Assembly (NCBI GenBank): GCA_025617375.2
Contig: JAMYGW020000004.1
Span: forward strand, 1,674,001 to 1,738,000
DNA length: 64,000 nt
Direction of reading: 5' to 3'
Origin: Acarospora socialis
Taxonomy: Eukaryota > Ascomycota > Lecanoromycetes > Acarosporales > Acarosporaceae
Of this stretch, positions 1 to 14,177 are shown one piece after another. The notes beneath the pieces are model-generated. The model saw only the letters and a list, made by a program, of their open reading frames with translations. It did not search any database and was not told where the DNA came from. The position numbers and the translations under genes are program-made. Position 1 is the first letter of the stretch; each line of letters begins with the position of its first letter.

Positions 1-2980
1 CATTTGTATAGTTTTTGATGAAGAAAGTGATTGTCATTGAAGCTTAATGACTTTTAATAATGATATCTTACATCATACTGATATAAGTACATCAAATTTT
101 GTTCTTTTTTGCACTGATCTGCTTACAGAGCAGTTTCTGTGAACTTAAACTGTGCATTTTTTTCTTGAAGTTTTGATAACTTCTTATTCACAACAATGAA
201 CTATAAGTTGATATTGTTACAGACTGTGCAATAGTTTTTTAACAGTACTTGAAGCAATACTTGAAAATATTATTCAAAAGTATTGAGACTGTCAATGTCT
301 GATTGTGCTGTGACAAGCTTTCTGTCAAGCTTGATTAAATAGATTTAAACTTTATTAATGAACTCATCAAATAACATCTTATTAACAGTAAACTTCATTA
401 AATACTGTCTGTCATTGATGAACAGTCTCTGTTTATACTTTGTTTTGAGTAACTGTTAGATCTTTCTTGCAGTAGTTTTCTTTGCAAGAAGTTCTTAATC
501 ATTCTCACTGATGTAGATGTTCAGTCAATAAAGAGTCTTTGCATTGATCTTTTAATTTTCAAAATCAAGACTGTTTAGTGAAAAGAAAATGCTGCTGCTT
601 TTGAATATGTTATTAACAGAAATTTAACTTTTAATCACAGATCAGAGATCTTCATCTATAAGTCACTGCTTTATGTAAAAAAATTATTGATTAAAGTTTA
701 TTTGAGTGAGAACTGAAACAGATTGTCTTTTTGCAAAGATGTCTTCAAAATTCATAATGTAGCTTGTGACAGCAGTTGACACATAATATAAGAAATAAAT
801 AAACTAAAGTAATAAGATGTACAAAAGAAGATAATGTAAATAAGAGAAAAGATATGTGTTAAATATTTTTCTTTGATGAAGACAGTGAATACTTATTCAT
901 CTTGTTGACTCATAATAAGCTGTCAAAACTACAGTGCTCATTTTGAGCTGCTGCTTGCTTGTTTGTCTGTATGAAACACATATTAAGTTGTTGTATATGC
1001 TTATTTGTTCACTGTAAAATGCATAGTAAGAGCTGCTTACTCATTTGTCTTCAATGAAACTCATATCAAGTATCATGTATCTTGTTTTGTCTAATGTAAA
1101 ACTTCATATCAAGAATCAAAACACTAAAACAGTATACACTTTCTCTATAAAGCTTCTTGCTAATCTGAGCTCATAATTTATTGAGAGATAATAGAATACT
1201 CATATTATATTATTGACTAACTGTCTATCTAGTGAAATATACATTATTAACTTAACTGTAATCAACATAAATTGTAAAGATTGTCTATCTGCATACTCTG
1301 TCATGCAGATTATATGAATAATGAGTAATTTCTGATACTAGTTTCAACTAAAACTATGAAAGCAGCTAGAACATCACACTTCTCAACAAGTACAACAATT
1401 AACAAAGATAATCATCAAAAGATATATTAAGTTGAGCAGTATGTATTACTTTCATGATTTCTTCTTCAATTTTAACAGTTTTATTTAATATATTCTTAAT
1501 TAATAATCATTCTGAAAGAGATTTAATGATATTAGAAGACTGTTAATTTATTGATATTAAAACTTTTTTTCTCAAGAGTTACTCAGCAAATTTATCTTTT
1601 CAATGAGCAGTTACAAATTTCAAATGTTTACTGACAGACAAATATCTTATAAGTATTGCAGAAAGCTGTGAAGAAATTCTTTGAAAAAAATAGTATAATT
1701 TAAAACTTCTTCAATACAAAATTTTAATAACTACTAGACATCAATTTCTGTGCTATTTATGTTAAATATATTATGATTTAAGTTAAAAATATGATCTTGA
1801 TTGAGCAGTTTTACAAGTGACTCTTATTTTATGACATTATTTCATCAGAATTTATACATTAAATTAAAATATGTAATATAGTTAAGTTTGTAGTCTGCAA
1901 ATAAGAGATAACTTTGAGATCAAATTCAAATATTATGTAGTATGCTTCTACTGCAGCAAAGTAATAAGTTTATTTTGAAATTTAAAGAAATTGTAAACAT
2001 TAACAAATAAACTGAGTTTATTGACTTTTAGTTTTTTCATTTTCAGTTTATTAAAATTAATATTAACAACTTTTGCTTTCTTGATCTTTTAGACAGTTGA
2101 AAAATATATAAAGTATTAAAATGATGTATTAAAAAGAAGAACTCACTTAATTTACAGAAAAAAATACTGATTTGTGATATTTATTAAGTTTAATACATCT
2201 TTCATCACTCTCTATAACACAATCTTAATTTTTTTTATCAGCTTGATCAACATCATTTTCTTCATCATTTTTATTACAATTTTCATCATCATCTTCATTA
2301 AATTCACAACTCTCATCATTATCTTCATCAAACAAATACAAAGACAGATTATTTAAATGCTCAATTTTCTTCTTTTTTTTCTTGTTCAAATTCACAATTC
2401 AGTTATCATTCTTTTCACTGTTTAAAGTTTCATCATTTATTTCATTATCTGATAAATAAATCTGAATACTTTTTACAGTTTTAAGATTACAATCAGAGTT
2501 TTGTTCAATCAGACTCTTAATGATAACTGAAGTTGAAATTGTATAACTGAGCAAAATAATAAGTGTTTATGTTCATTAGAAAGTTTTGTTAAAATACTTA
2601 CTCAATATTTATGTTCTTAATGTTTTCTTAATTAATGATTTACTGCTGAAATTGTTTTATATAAGTTTGAGAATTAAAGTTGTCTGTAATCTCAAGACTT
2701 TGTTAACTTACTAAATACTCAATTTTTTCTCATTGACAAATGATCAAATTAAGATTTTAACTCATCAGATCATTAAGCTGTGAATAAATTTATAAGTAAA
2801 TATTAATTTTAATGCATTATTTTATTATTATACTCTGCTACTTACATCTGAAGATAAGATCTTTTTTTTTGACTCAGTATTTTTGTTTGTTGTGACAATT
2901 TTAAAATTTTTCTTTTCATTTTTCAGATCTTTGAACTCTGCTTTGAGTTGAATTTTATGTTTAATACACTGAATTTCTGC

Positions 2981-3140
2981 TATGTGCACAATGTGTTAAG
3001 TGAAAGAAGAATTGTCTTTTCTAAGCTTATCAAATCAGTTAGATATATAGATAAAAGATAAACTTCATAGCAAGATGAATTTCATTGTGATATAAGCAAC
3101 AGTAAGATAAAAAAGACATATCAGTAGTTTTATGAGTGAA
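2981..3140 (+). repeat. Direct repeat copy A flanking the Gypsy element
   Basis: This stretch matches 11,160-11,320 in the same orientation. The two share words such as TATGTGCACA, AGAAGAATTGTCTTTTCTAA and AGATATATAGAT, and most differences are transitions. The two copies lie outside the Gypsy LTRs, so the Gypsy element probably inserted into an older repeat, or the copies are remnants of the same family. Weaker similarity may continue past 3,140. The family is not identified. Confidence 0.6.
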
Positions 3141-4703
3141 CTCATAACAGTCTGTCAGCAAAGCAAATAAAATAGTGTTTCATTATTATATCAATATAAA
3201 TTTTCTTCTTAAATTCTTTTACAACAAAATCACTTTTCTATCTGTTCTGTCATTATGTTTGAATTTCTTTATTAACTTTTTGATATATTTAAGATTTTTA
3301 ATGTTGATTCAATTGTCAAACTCAGATCTGTGTTTTACTCATTATGTTAGATATTTTGTGATAAATCTGTGTTCTTTTTAATACATGCATTTTCAAAGCA
3401 GTCATTTTATCTTTCATTCTGATTCAGCATCTAATGTTGTAATAACTGTGTCTGAATGTTTTGATTGAGAATATTGATATGAATTGTCTTTGAGTTGTGA
3501 TGCAGATTTGAGATGAGTAATTGATACAATATTGTGAATCTTTCAAGTAGTTAATAGATTTAAATGATAAACTAATTGTTTTACTTGTTCTGTGACACAT
3601 AATGATTTAATGAATTGTTGTTTTAACTTTTTATTTTGACTGATGAGATTAGATAAGATATATTCACAGTGTAATTGTAAAGTAACTGCATTGCTCATGC
3701 TGAAGAATTACAACAAGTGTGCTTTGTCATAATATTTTTTCATACATATTGCAACAAAAGCAATATCATTCTTCACATTGATGTGAGCTGATCAGTATTG
3801 ATTGATAGTGATGAGCTTAATTTATTTTAATAATGACTTCAATAAATCACCTGAGTTAATCACATCATTACAAGATAGATTCAGTGAGATTTGCACTGAA
3901 TAAACTTTCTTTTTGACAAAGTTAAGTTCATCAACACAGATAAGATTGAGAACTTTATGCATTTAAAAATCAAATAAGATTTAATTCAAACTTAGATTCA
4001 TAGAGCTGTATCTGATAAAGTTATTGAGTGTGATCTGTAAATGCAGTAAGATGATAAGTCAATGATGCAAAACTACTTTAATAACTTGATTAGTAATCTT
4101 GAAACTATTATCAGTTTATGAATAATAGATCATAGAAAACATCAAATTTACATGTAATTGATGAAATAAATCTTTTCACAAAACTGCTGTAAATTTGCAA
4201 TCTTGATCTGACAAAATTGTTTGTAACAAGTTTCAATTCAATAAGATAAGATAATTCATTAAATATGTCATTCAATCTTTAACTGTCATGATTTTTCATT
4301 CTAATATAAAGATAATAGTCTTACTAAATTTGTCAATAATCAACAAAATTGTGTTGTATTCTTCTGATAAAGTTGATAGAGTAAGAATAAAGTTGATGAT
4401 AAAAACATGTAATAATCATAAAAATGTGAGAATGAACTGTATAAATTTATATGAATGATGCTGTGATGTTTGCATTAGTTAACACTGCAAACAATGACAA
4501 ACATATTTATACAGATGTTTAGATAAATTTGATAGATATAGACTGTCAGTGAAATACTCATGAGTATATGCATATTTTGAGTGATTCATAAAGTCATAAG
4601 TTAAAACAAAGACTTCTTCATACAAATATGTAAAAATACACAGTTAATGTTCTTTCTTGATGTCTTTATAATAAAAAAAACTTTATATACATATATAAAG
4701 TAA

Positions 4704-5063
4704 TGTAATGTTCTCACAGAAGATTTCTCTCATATAAGAACTAAGAGTTAATGCTTATTAATATAAAAGTGTGGTCTGAAATGATTTTGATCTTTTGTCT
4801 TAAATTGTTATTTAAGTTAAACATGATTGTTTTCATAAGAAAAACAACTTTACTATATAGAATGAGCTTGATGTTTCTGTGTTGAGCACTCTTGATGTTT
4901 TGATGTCTCAATATTGAGAAATTGAGCTCTCAGCTTGTCTACTTATTATTGAGCTGTTACACTGTTATGTAACTGCTGTTTAACAGTTCTTCTCATACAC
5001 ACTTCAAATAAACTCTTGAGTATAAATCTGCAAGTTTCTTTCTTACAAAATATAATTATAACA
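4704..5063 (-). repeat. Gypsy LTR (3' LTR of the element)
   Basis: It begins TGTAATGTTC and ends ATAACA as read on the plus strand. It shares a conserved core, AAGTTAAACATGATT followed by TTTTCATAAGAAAAA, with the LTR at 10,508-10,868, and in reverse orientation with the solo LTR at 26,880-27,230. Confidence 0.75.
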
Positions 5064-5129
5064 TTATTTTCTCTCTTCAGATGCTAGTTCTTTAGAGTTT
5101 ATTTAAGTGAAAGTATATAACAAAACTCA

Positions 5130-5324
5130 TTGTCAGTAATGATGCTTTCTAAAAATTTCAATTGTCTAAGAATTGCAAAGAAAATTCAACTCAATGATAA
5201 TCTCATCATATTTTCTTGTGAATTCTGTACTGTCTGTGATCTCAATTGCTTTGTTATGATTGATAAAAGACTGAAATGTGATAAGTATACTTGTCATGAT
5301 CATTCATGCATTGCAGTTTTGTGA
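5130..5324 (+). pseudogene. Antisense Cys-rich ORF remnant inside the Gypsy element
   Basis: A 64-residue frame lies between the integrase region and the LTR but on the strand opposite to gag-pol. It has closely spaced cysteines (CEFCTVCDLNC, then CDKYTCHDHSC), and the next few hundred bases can still be read as a helical, charged stretch. Cys-rich ORFs of this type are common passengers of fungal repeats. The role is unknown. It is a fossil fragment and no function is claimed. Confidence 0.4.
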
Positions 5325-7121
5325 AAGTCTCTCAACAGAATTTGTCTTTTTCTTCAAAAGAAAATAAGTGATGCAAATATAACTCTTGATGCTCTTGCTG
5401 TCAAGATGATACATCTTCAAAAAATTTTAAATCAAACAAATCATTGTGTCACACAGAAGACTGACTGTCTTGCTGTTGAACTTAATAGTGATAATGATGA
5501 GATTGAGAATGAAGATTCTCAAACAATGTCATAATTTGTTAACTTGATGTCTTCATTCTTCTGAGCTAATATTAACTTTTTTTCTCAAAATGTTGAAGTG
5601 TTTTCACACAGTTCTTGAAATTTTCTTGAGTTCTCAGATATTTTTCAAGATATTGTAATCTTTTTATTTGACAAGATAGTGAACTTTTTCACTAATCATT
5701 CTCTTTTCTAGAATGTTTTCAACTTCATATTCTTTATTGAGTTTGACAGATGTTTCAATGATTTAAAGTGATATAAACTGATTGCAGTGCTGTAGCATGA
5801 ATGCATGAAATATTGAGTGTATTCTTATCTTCTTAAGTAAATTCAACTCATAGCTTATCTTCTTGATGTTTCATATGATCTTAAATGATTCAATATTCTT
5901 ATTCTCTAACTTCTTGCTTTTCTCTTTAATCTGTATATTATTTATTTTTAAATATATCTTCTCTTCTTCTTTGAATAATTTTGTCTTTGTTGTTTGTTCT
6001 ATCTGCTGTTCAATTCATCTCATTAGATCTTGATGCAGTTTCTTTATCTGTGTAATATCTAGAATTATTTTTTGACTCTGTGATCTGTGTTTTTCAGAAT
6101 CTCATCATACTTTTGAATTGTAATTATAGTTCACATAGAAAGACATTTTTTCTGTGATTTTGTTCTTTGTGTTGTTATATACAAACTGTATTGTTAACAA
6201 CAGTCATACTTAGTTGTTCTGATTCTTATTGATATAGTGTTTTAAGTATGTTTTCACTGTTTAATTCATTCATTTGCTTTGTTTATCTGTCTGTGAGTAA
6301 TATACTGTTAATATCTTGTGTTTTATTCTGAGTTCTGCTGTGAGCATTTCTCAAAACTTGTTTGTAAACAGCTTGTCTCTGTCAATGATAAATTCTTTTG
6401 ATAGTTCATGATTGTTAATTAATTTTTGCAGTATAATGTACATTAATACTGATGCTATTGTGATTTCTTTGAATAGAATGAACATTGTATACTTAATTAA
6501 TCTATTCACTATAGTCAATATACTATTGAATTTTATTCTTCATGCTGAATTCTTCAACAGTGATAGTTTCATGATGAAATTCATGATAACTGACTTTCAT
6601 GATGTACTCAGTGCATTTAGTTGTGTTACTTTGTTATATTGTTTGTCTCAGTTAATTTTATTTCTTTGACATGAGTTGCACTCAGCAATCATTTTGATGA
6701 TTCAGTTTCTAAAATCACTAATGTTGCATCTTTTTTGCATTAAATTCTCAGTGCATTTAACTTTTAAATATTCTTCAGTTCTGCTGTAGTGATATATTTC
6801 AATGAGTTCTTTGTTCATCAAGAAAACTTGCTTTATCTTGTACATTGCTGCTAAGTTCTTCATGAGAATTTCTTTGTTGTCTTTGCTGAGAATTTTGACA
6901 TAAACTTACTTCACTTCTTCATGATCAGATTGTCTGTTCAGAGTATTTACTTCATTATTTTCATTATTCTTCTTGTAATGAATCTGAAATTCAAAGTTCA
7001 TTAACTGCTCTGCTCAACAAATCTGTCATTAATTAAGTTATTTTGTCATTGCAAAGTTTCTCAGATTCTTATGATTCATATAGATCTGAATTGACTTGCT
7101 TGTTTTTGCAAAATAAGATCT

Positions 7122-8060
7122 TCAATTTTGCAGTGCTTTTACTATCACAAGAAGTTTTTTGTCATGAATCTCATATCTTTTCTTGAGTTCTGACAGTTTT
7201 CTAGATTGAAATGTAATAAATTTTTGTTGTTCATCTTTGATCTGATATAAACATGTGTTTATTGTGAAACTTAAAGCATTGATTTTCAGTATCTTCTCAC
7301 ATGCTGATTGAAGTATCACAAGATGAGTTGTTTCACTAAAACTTCTTTTTAGTGCATAAAACACTTGTTCTTATTTCTTGTCTCAATATCATCTCTTATT
7401 TTTTCATATCAGTTGTGTGAAAGACTCTGTGATTCTCATATAGTGTGATACAAACTTTCAGTAAGAGTTTGTCAGTTCTAGAAAGATCTGTACTTTCTTG
7501 ACTTATATTGATATTGATTAGTATTTGACTGCTGCTGTTTTTTCTGAGTTTTTCTTAATATATTCAAGTCAAATCACATAGTTTAGAAATCTAACTTTCT
7601 GAGTTTCAAATCTACTTTTTGACTCTTTCACATACAGAATTCTCTCTTTAAACTTTTCTAATATTTTGTGTACATGTCTGCAGTGCTTCTCAAGATTCTT
7701 TGAGTATATCAGAATATTATTGAGATATGTGATTACAAAGTCATTGAGATATTCTCTCAGCATATCAATGATCAATTTTTGAAAGATTGCTAGCACATTT
7801 TTAAACTCAAATGACATAACAGTGTATTCATAATGTCTGTATCTTATTCAAAACACTGTCTTTCATTCTTTTTCTTTCTTCATTCTGACTTGATAATAGG
7901 TGTTTTTGAGATCTAAGTTTGTAAATCACTTAATTTTGTCTAGTTGATCTTGCAGTTCTTCTATCAATGACAAAGAATAACTGTTTTGTCTGATTATGTT
8001 GTTTAGCTGTCAGTAATTGACATATAATCTTTTGTTGTCATTCTTCTTTGATACAAACAG
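7122..8060 (-). pseudogene. Gypsy pol fragment: reverse transcriptase and RNase H
   Basis: Minus-strand frames here carry typical Ty3/Gypsy features. A segment at 7,569-7,817 resembles the RT region around the catalytic box followed by the usual helical H-x(3)-V-x(2)-I-L-x-K-F stretch. A segment at 7,122-7,364 contains SRKLSELKKRYEIHDKKLL, which matches the RNase H signature 'SRKL-x(4)-RY-x(4)-K-E-LL'. Upstream (to about 8,060) the RT fingers region is still recognisable. It is decayed and non-functional. Confidence 0.75.
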
Positions 8061-9489
8061 AATTGAATATTCTGCTAATGATTTTAATGATTTGATGAAC
8101 TTTTTTTTTAGATTTTCTTCAAGATAATCTTGCACTATCTTGAGTTGATCTTCACTCATTGAGTATATCAACATTCACTTAAATTGTTCTTCTTTCAATA
8201 GCAGTATCTCATGATTTCATGACTTATATTTCAGTAAGCACATCTCTGATATCTTTAAGATCTTATATGTGTGTTTCATAGTACATATCTTTGCTGTACT
8301 TCAATCAATTTGTAAGTTTTAGTTTTTTAAGCATGACATTTCAAGTATTATGCTGTACTTGTCTGTTTTGAGTACATTTAATATTATTTCTTGATGTTGT
8401 TCACTGACATTTGTCATTGCATGTATCTCTTTATTAACATTTTTGATGACTTCATTTGTTATATGTATCTTCACTAAGTACAGTGCTCATATAATCTTGA
8501 GTTTTAGTCTTCAAGCTAGTCTCTTTAAAATATAGTTGTTCATAACTTCTGAGTCTATCAGAACATTAATGATTTTTAATAGTTGATTTTTTTAATTAAT
8601 ATTTATTCAAATTGTAAATTTGTCTCTTCTATCTTCTTTATGAGATGTGTAAAGCTTTTTATTCTTTAGTTTTATTGAGAAAACTCATAGTTTTTTGTCA
8701 TTACTATGTTCTTAACTCTTCTTCATAGACTTGTGAACCACTCAGGTTCTTTTCTTGAAAGTAAGTTTATGTACTTTTTTTCATATTGTTTAATGTTTTA
8801 TTTGAAGTGTAGTTTTAATTCATACTGATCATACTTCATCTACAATTAACTCTCAATAACTTTAACTCTTTACAAATATTCAAAAGATATATATTCTCTG
8901 CTGAAGATTCATTGATCTTTATTTTTCAGATTATATCTCATCAGTAAGAGTATTTTGATCTTATGACTTTTTGTTTGTCATATAAGTTATCTTAATACTA
9001 TCTTGTCTGATTCTTCTTCAGTTATCAGTTGTATCTTCTTCATTAGTTTATCTAGTTTGAAGTATGCTTTTGCTTCTTGTTTTTGAGCTTGCATTTTTTT
9101 AAACTCTTTTTTCAGCATTGTTTTGCTGTACTGTGTCACTTTTCTTTGAGTATTTAGATTTTTATCAATCTTGATTCAGTATTCTTTGAGAATTCTGTCT
9201 CAGCAACATTCAAACTTTCTTTTGTGAGTGTATCACTATTAAAAAATATTTATGATTCATCAATCTGAAATTCACAGTCATCAGTTTCATCAATGCTGTC
9301 ATTAAGAATATTATTCTCATTTTCAGCATTAAAGATGTCTTCTCTGACATTAAAGATATCTTTTTTGACATTTTTCTTTGTGAGAATAGCTAGTTTTTTC
9401 TTGTGAGTTAATCAATCTGTTGTATTATATTCTCTTTTGACACTTTTGCACAATTTCTTCAGATATCATCTGACTTCATTTTTACTGCT

Positions 9490-10450
9490 CATATGTGTTC
9501 AGCACATATCATTGTAACAAGTTATTTAGCTGAGAACATCATACACTATATATATATTCTTCTTAACTGTCACTGCTGCTTTTTTTCTTTTAGCTCAAGA
9601 CTTTTTGCAGTTAATCACTATATGTTCAGATTTTCAACAGTTATAACATGTTTACATCTCATTTTACAGTATTTAAAACTCATAGAATCATTTCTTCTGA
9701 CATTTAAACTTCACTTATTTAGTCTTTCATGACTTCTGATGATGCTTTTTAATTGTATTGAGATTTATTGAATTGTTTTTTCAATATAGTTGAGTGAGCT
9801 TTCTTCTTCATTCAACTCTTGATGATACTCAGTACTCTATATGTTTTATTCATTGTTTTTATTGTTAACTGTTTATGTTGATGAATACATTAATCATTTT
9901 TTGTAGAGTCTTAAGTCAATTCATTTGAGCTATTTTATCTTTAATAAACTTGTGAAGTCTTCAGTAATAATGTAATGTGAGAAAGTTATTATTTCAATCT
10001 ATTAAGATCACAATTCTCTGAAACTTCATCACATACTTAATTGTTGATTCTTTTATCTGAATCACTTGCAGTTATTTTTCTGCTGCTTACTTTTCATTAT
10101 TACTTTAAAGTTTTTCTGTAGCTCTTTCTTGAATCTTTTATAGTTAGAAAATATAAATTCTCTGTTCATCTGTTGTTCTGCTGTTGTTATTGTGAGAAAC
10201 TTGTGCAGCTTGAAATTGACTCAATTGAAAACTGCATTCTTCATGTACAACATAGTGAATAGACTCTTGTTCATTTTAAACTTAAACTTATTTTGATTGA
10301 ATTCAATATATAACTTGAGCTTGATCAAGAATGCTTACAGCTTTTCTCTCTCATCAGTGAACACATTGAGTGACAAAATTTTAAATACATCAATTATCTG
10401 TGAAAAACTCTGAAAATAAACTTAACTTATTAAAGCTGACTTCTGTGCTG
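9490..10450 (-). pseudogene. Gypsy gag region remnant
   Basis: This lies just inside the 5' LTR on the minus strand. Near 9,600-9,660 the spacing C-x2-C-x4-H-x4-C of a retroviral-type zinc knuckle can still be seen. The rest is too decayed to assign in detail. Its position between the LTR and pol fits gag. Confidence 0.5.
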
Positions 10451-10507
10451 TAAAAGTGATTATTTTTATATTATAAGAGTATTCAAAGTGTTATAATCTA
10501 ACTAAAG

Positions 10508-10868
10508 TGTGACATTCAATCTGAGCTTTCTCAAATATGTTAGAATTAAGATATTTAATCTTATTAATATAAGAGTTTTCTGATACAGTGGTGTTGAGTA
10601 AATACTTTATTGTAACAAACATTAAGTAAGTTAAACATGATTCTTTTCATAAGAAAAATGATCATGACTATATACTGAGTTTGTTCATCAGTTTTGTTGT
10701 TGAGTCTGTTGAGATGACTTGCTTATGCAATCTGTTGAGCTTACTTATTAAGTTCATCATTAAGCATGTTAAAATATCACATGACTACTGTCTAAATATT
10801 TCTCAAATATACATCTCTTGTGTATACATATTAGTTTACTTTAAGTTTATTCTGACTTAATCATAACA
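10508..10868 (-). repeat. Gypsy LTR (5' LTR of the element)
   Basis: It begins TGTGACATTC and ends ATAACA on the plus strand. It aligns along its length with 4,704-5,063 and, reversed, with 26,880-27,230. The differences among the three are mostly transitions. Confidence 0.75.
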
Positions 10869-11159
10869 CTTAAATAGATTTGATGAAATGAGCAGAACAA
10901 AGAGATAAATTCTATAAAATGAGCAAATCAATGAAATAAAGTAACAAAACTATCACTGATCTACTGATTTAGAATGATGAGACAGATATAAGATAGATGA
11001 AATTAAATAGAATAAAATAAAAACAATAATATAACTATGACTCAATTCAGAGATCTGATAGACTTGATAATCAATGATGTTAAAAATTTTAATGTAATGA
11101 GCAATGAATTAATAATTGTTGTTGTTATTATGATAAAGTCATTGATGCTATCAAATTGC

Positions 11160-11320
11160 TATGTGCACATTGTATTAAGTAAAAGAAGAATTGTCTTTTC
11201 TAAACTTATTAAATTAGCTAGATATATAGATGAGAAGTAAGCTTCATAGTAAGATGAATCATGTTGTAATATAAGTGACAGTAAGATAAGAAAGACATAC
11301 TGATAGTTTTATAAGCAAAT
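11160..11320 (+). repeat. Direct repeat copy B flanking the Gypsy element
   Basis: This is the partner of 2,981-3,140, about 8.18 kb downstream in the same orientation. Both copies begin TATGTGCACA and share several 10-20 base words. It lies about 290 bp outside the right Gypsy LTR. Confidence 0.6.
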
Positions 11321-14177
11321 TTATAACAATTTCTTTTTCAAGTCATGCAGCTAATTTCATCAGTGTATGTTGTGCATAAAATAGTGAAATCATATCACTT
11401 TGTTTCACTCAAAATCATCACTTCTTAAAATCTTCAATAACATCAGTTTTCATCTGCACTTTAATATTCTTATTAACATCAATATACTTTTTGTTCTTTC
11501 TGAGTTTCTTGAAAGCATAAAACTTTGTGTTTCAATTATGTTTGAGAGTTTGATCACAACATTTAAACATAAAAAATAAATTTCTGCATTAAATGTGATC
11601 TGATTCTGTATTGCAGTGTTTTAAAAAATTATTCTCTGATTTACAAGATGTGTCAAAGTCAGATTTTATTACTTAATTTAATTTCTTAAGTGTATCAATC
11701 TCATATTTTTCTTCTTCTCTTCATTTCTGAATTTAATTTGCAATGTTGTTATTCTCATCATTCTTTTTCTGAAAGTGAAGAGTCAGCTTGAAGTCTGTTA
11801 AAAAAATGTATTAAAAATACTGATTCAGTTTTCTTAATTTGATGTTTTTTTTTTCAACATTTTATAAATTGTTACACAATATTCAATGAATTTAAAAGTC
11901 TATAAAACATAAGATAATAGAGTATAGTGTCTGAAAACTTATGAGAAATTAAGTAATATTTAAGTTACAATGAGAAACAAATTATCTGTTAACTAAAATA
12001 CTGATATATTTTACTGTTCAAAATGCAGTAATATTCATTTTTCAGTTTTCTTCATTACACAGTACAAATTGAGAAAACAGCTTTTCATTCTTTTCAATTT
12101 ACTTGAACATAATGACTAAACAAAAGAAACACACAAAATCAAGTAGTAAATACAATCATCTTAACATTTTAATGCTCAATTTTAACACATTTGCACACAA
12201 AAACTACTTTATAAAAAATATATTGCTATCAGAAGTTTACAGATCTATTAATTTCAAGTTAGTTTTTTATTCAACTGATCAAAGTAATCTGTATAAATGA
12301 CAGTCAAATATGTCTTAATTATATTTATTGACAGAAAAGTGTCATATAAGCTTTATAAAAGATTGTCAAAATCTTTTTGATGACTTATTTTGAAGATAAA
12401 ACTTAACTATTAAGTTTTCTTAATGATCAGTTTTCTAATTTAATCAATAGATATAAATCTTTGTGTTATACACATCAAGTAAGTTATTATTTAAATAAAA
12501 AATATAACTTTTGTGCAGAAATTTTATGATTGTCTGACATCTTTTGAATTGATGCAAAATGTGAAACAATAAATTAGTCTAAGCTAGTAGTAGAGTTATC
12601 AACTTATCATATTTGATTGTTTAATTATTAAAAATAATCATTAGAAATGTGCTCTACATAGTATATAAAATATTATATCTTTAATGTAATGTTCTATGAG
12701 ATTTCATAAATTATATACAACAAATGTACACAAAGTATATATCACATGATTGATTTAGATTGACTCACAAATCAAATTAAAGCAATTAAACTGATTCTGA
12801 TTTGATTTGTAAATTAAGATTTTTGATTTGACTTGTGAGTTGAGTTAAAGTCAGATTATGAGTCAGTCTGACTTGATGATCACTTTAAATATGATACTTT
12901 GTAAATAAGAAATAAACTGAGTAAATATGATAAATATAATGATTTGCAGTAAGAAGAACTGCTGTAAAGATAAAATGTAAAAAGTTAAAAACTAATATTG
13001 ATTTTAATTTTGATATTGTGTTCTGAAAAAGTTTGATATTTTTTTTAAACTTGTAAATTTAAATCTGTAAATTGCAATATTGTGTATATAGTTTTTTCAG
13101 ATTTTTTTGCATTTAATGCTTATCATCATCAGTATATTCACTTCATGTCTAGTTTCTGAATTAGATTTATAATTTTTTTCATTTTTAACAGTTGTCAATC
13201 TTCAATTATAATTTCTATTCTATGCTCTTGTTTTTCAAAATTAATTAAAATACTTATTTTTTTTTATCTGTCTGTCAATAATATTGCATCATTTTATGAT
13301 CATTAATTGTTGTAAAAATAACTGTTTATCTTTATAGTTTAGATGACAGACACACAAAGTGAAAAATTTAAAATTTAAAGATGTAAGAAACATAGTATAT
13401 ATTCTGTCAAATACTAATTTAATATATTATGTAAACAAAAAGAATCTGAATTCTAAATTGTAAAACTAAATTGTTTATATAATATTCAGTATATATGTAT
13501 AAAAGTGTGCAAGAAGCTTGAAGCTTAACTTTGTTATTTTATATGAGTTTTGAAAAAATTTAACTATTTAAACAAATAAAATTATTCACTTTTATCTGTC
13601 AGATCACTTTACAATACTTTAATTCTTTAAAGAACAGTTACTTAATTAAATATTAATGTTGAAATTTGAAAGAAATGTAAATAGATTACTGCAAATACTG
13701 CTGCTATGTATGAAAAAATAAATATTATGTTTTGTAACAATTAAATTCTATTAATTTTTGTTTTTTGTTTGTTAGTAAAGATATGATATTGATTTAATTA
13801 TGATAATTAAAAACTCATTGATCTTCAAAAAACAGATTGACAGTTAATTAGTTATGATCTGTAATAGTGTAATTAATAAAAGTCAGTATTTTTAAAAATA
13901 ATTTCTCTTTTTTAAACTACACAATAATGTAATTGAGATTTATAGTGCTGTAATATTTGTACAAAATCTTTATCAAAGCTGTCTGCTTTTTTCAGAATGT
14001 TATTACTTAAATTTATTAATAAAGTCATCAGTACTCAGTACTCAATTTAATCTGTTTCTGAAGTACAATCTTTATTTACTTTACACTGATAATATTTGAG
14101 TGTTGATATATTAAAATCTGTTGAGTGTTTGCAAAATATTTAAAAAAATTTGAATCTTGATGTAAACAGAGTGTAAA

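Larger units (their letters stand above)
4704..10868 (-). mobile_element. Decayed Ty3/Gypsy LTR retrotransposon
   Basis: This is a fossil LTR retrotransposon of about 6.2 kb, read on the minus strand. Two same-orientation LTRs of about 360 bp bound it (4,704-5,063 and 10,508-10,868), each starting TG and ending CA. Between them, in element order, I recognise a gag zinc-knuckle pattern near 9,600-9,660, reverse transcriptase similarity around 7,550-8,060, RNase H at 7,122-7,364, and integrase-like pieces around 5,800-6,900. The order gag-RT-RNase H-integrase places it in Ty3/Gypsy rather than Copia. It is heavily decayed, with breaks throughout, and the LTRs have diverged from each other, so it is old. 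Clear target duplications could not be matched at its ends. Confidence 0.8.
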
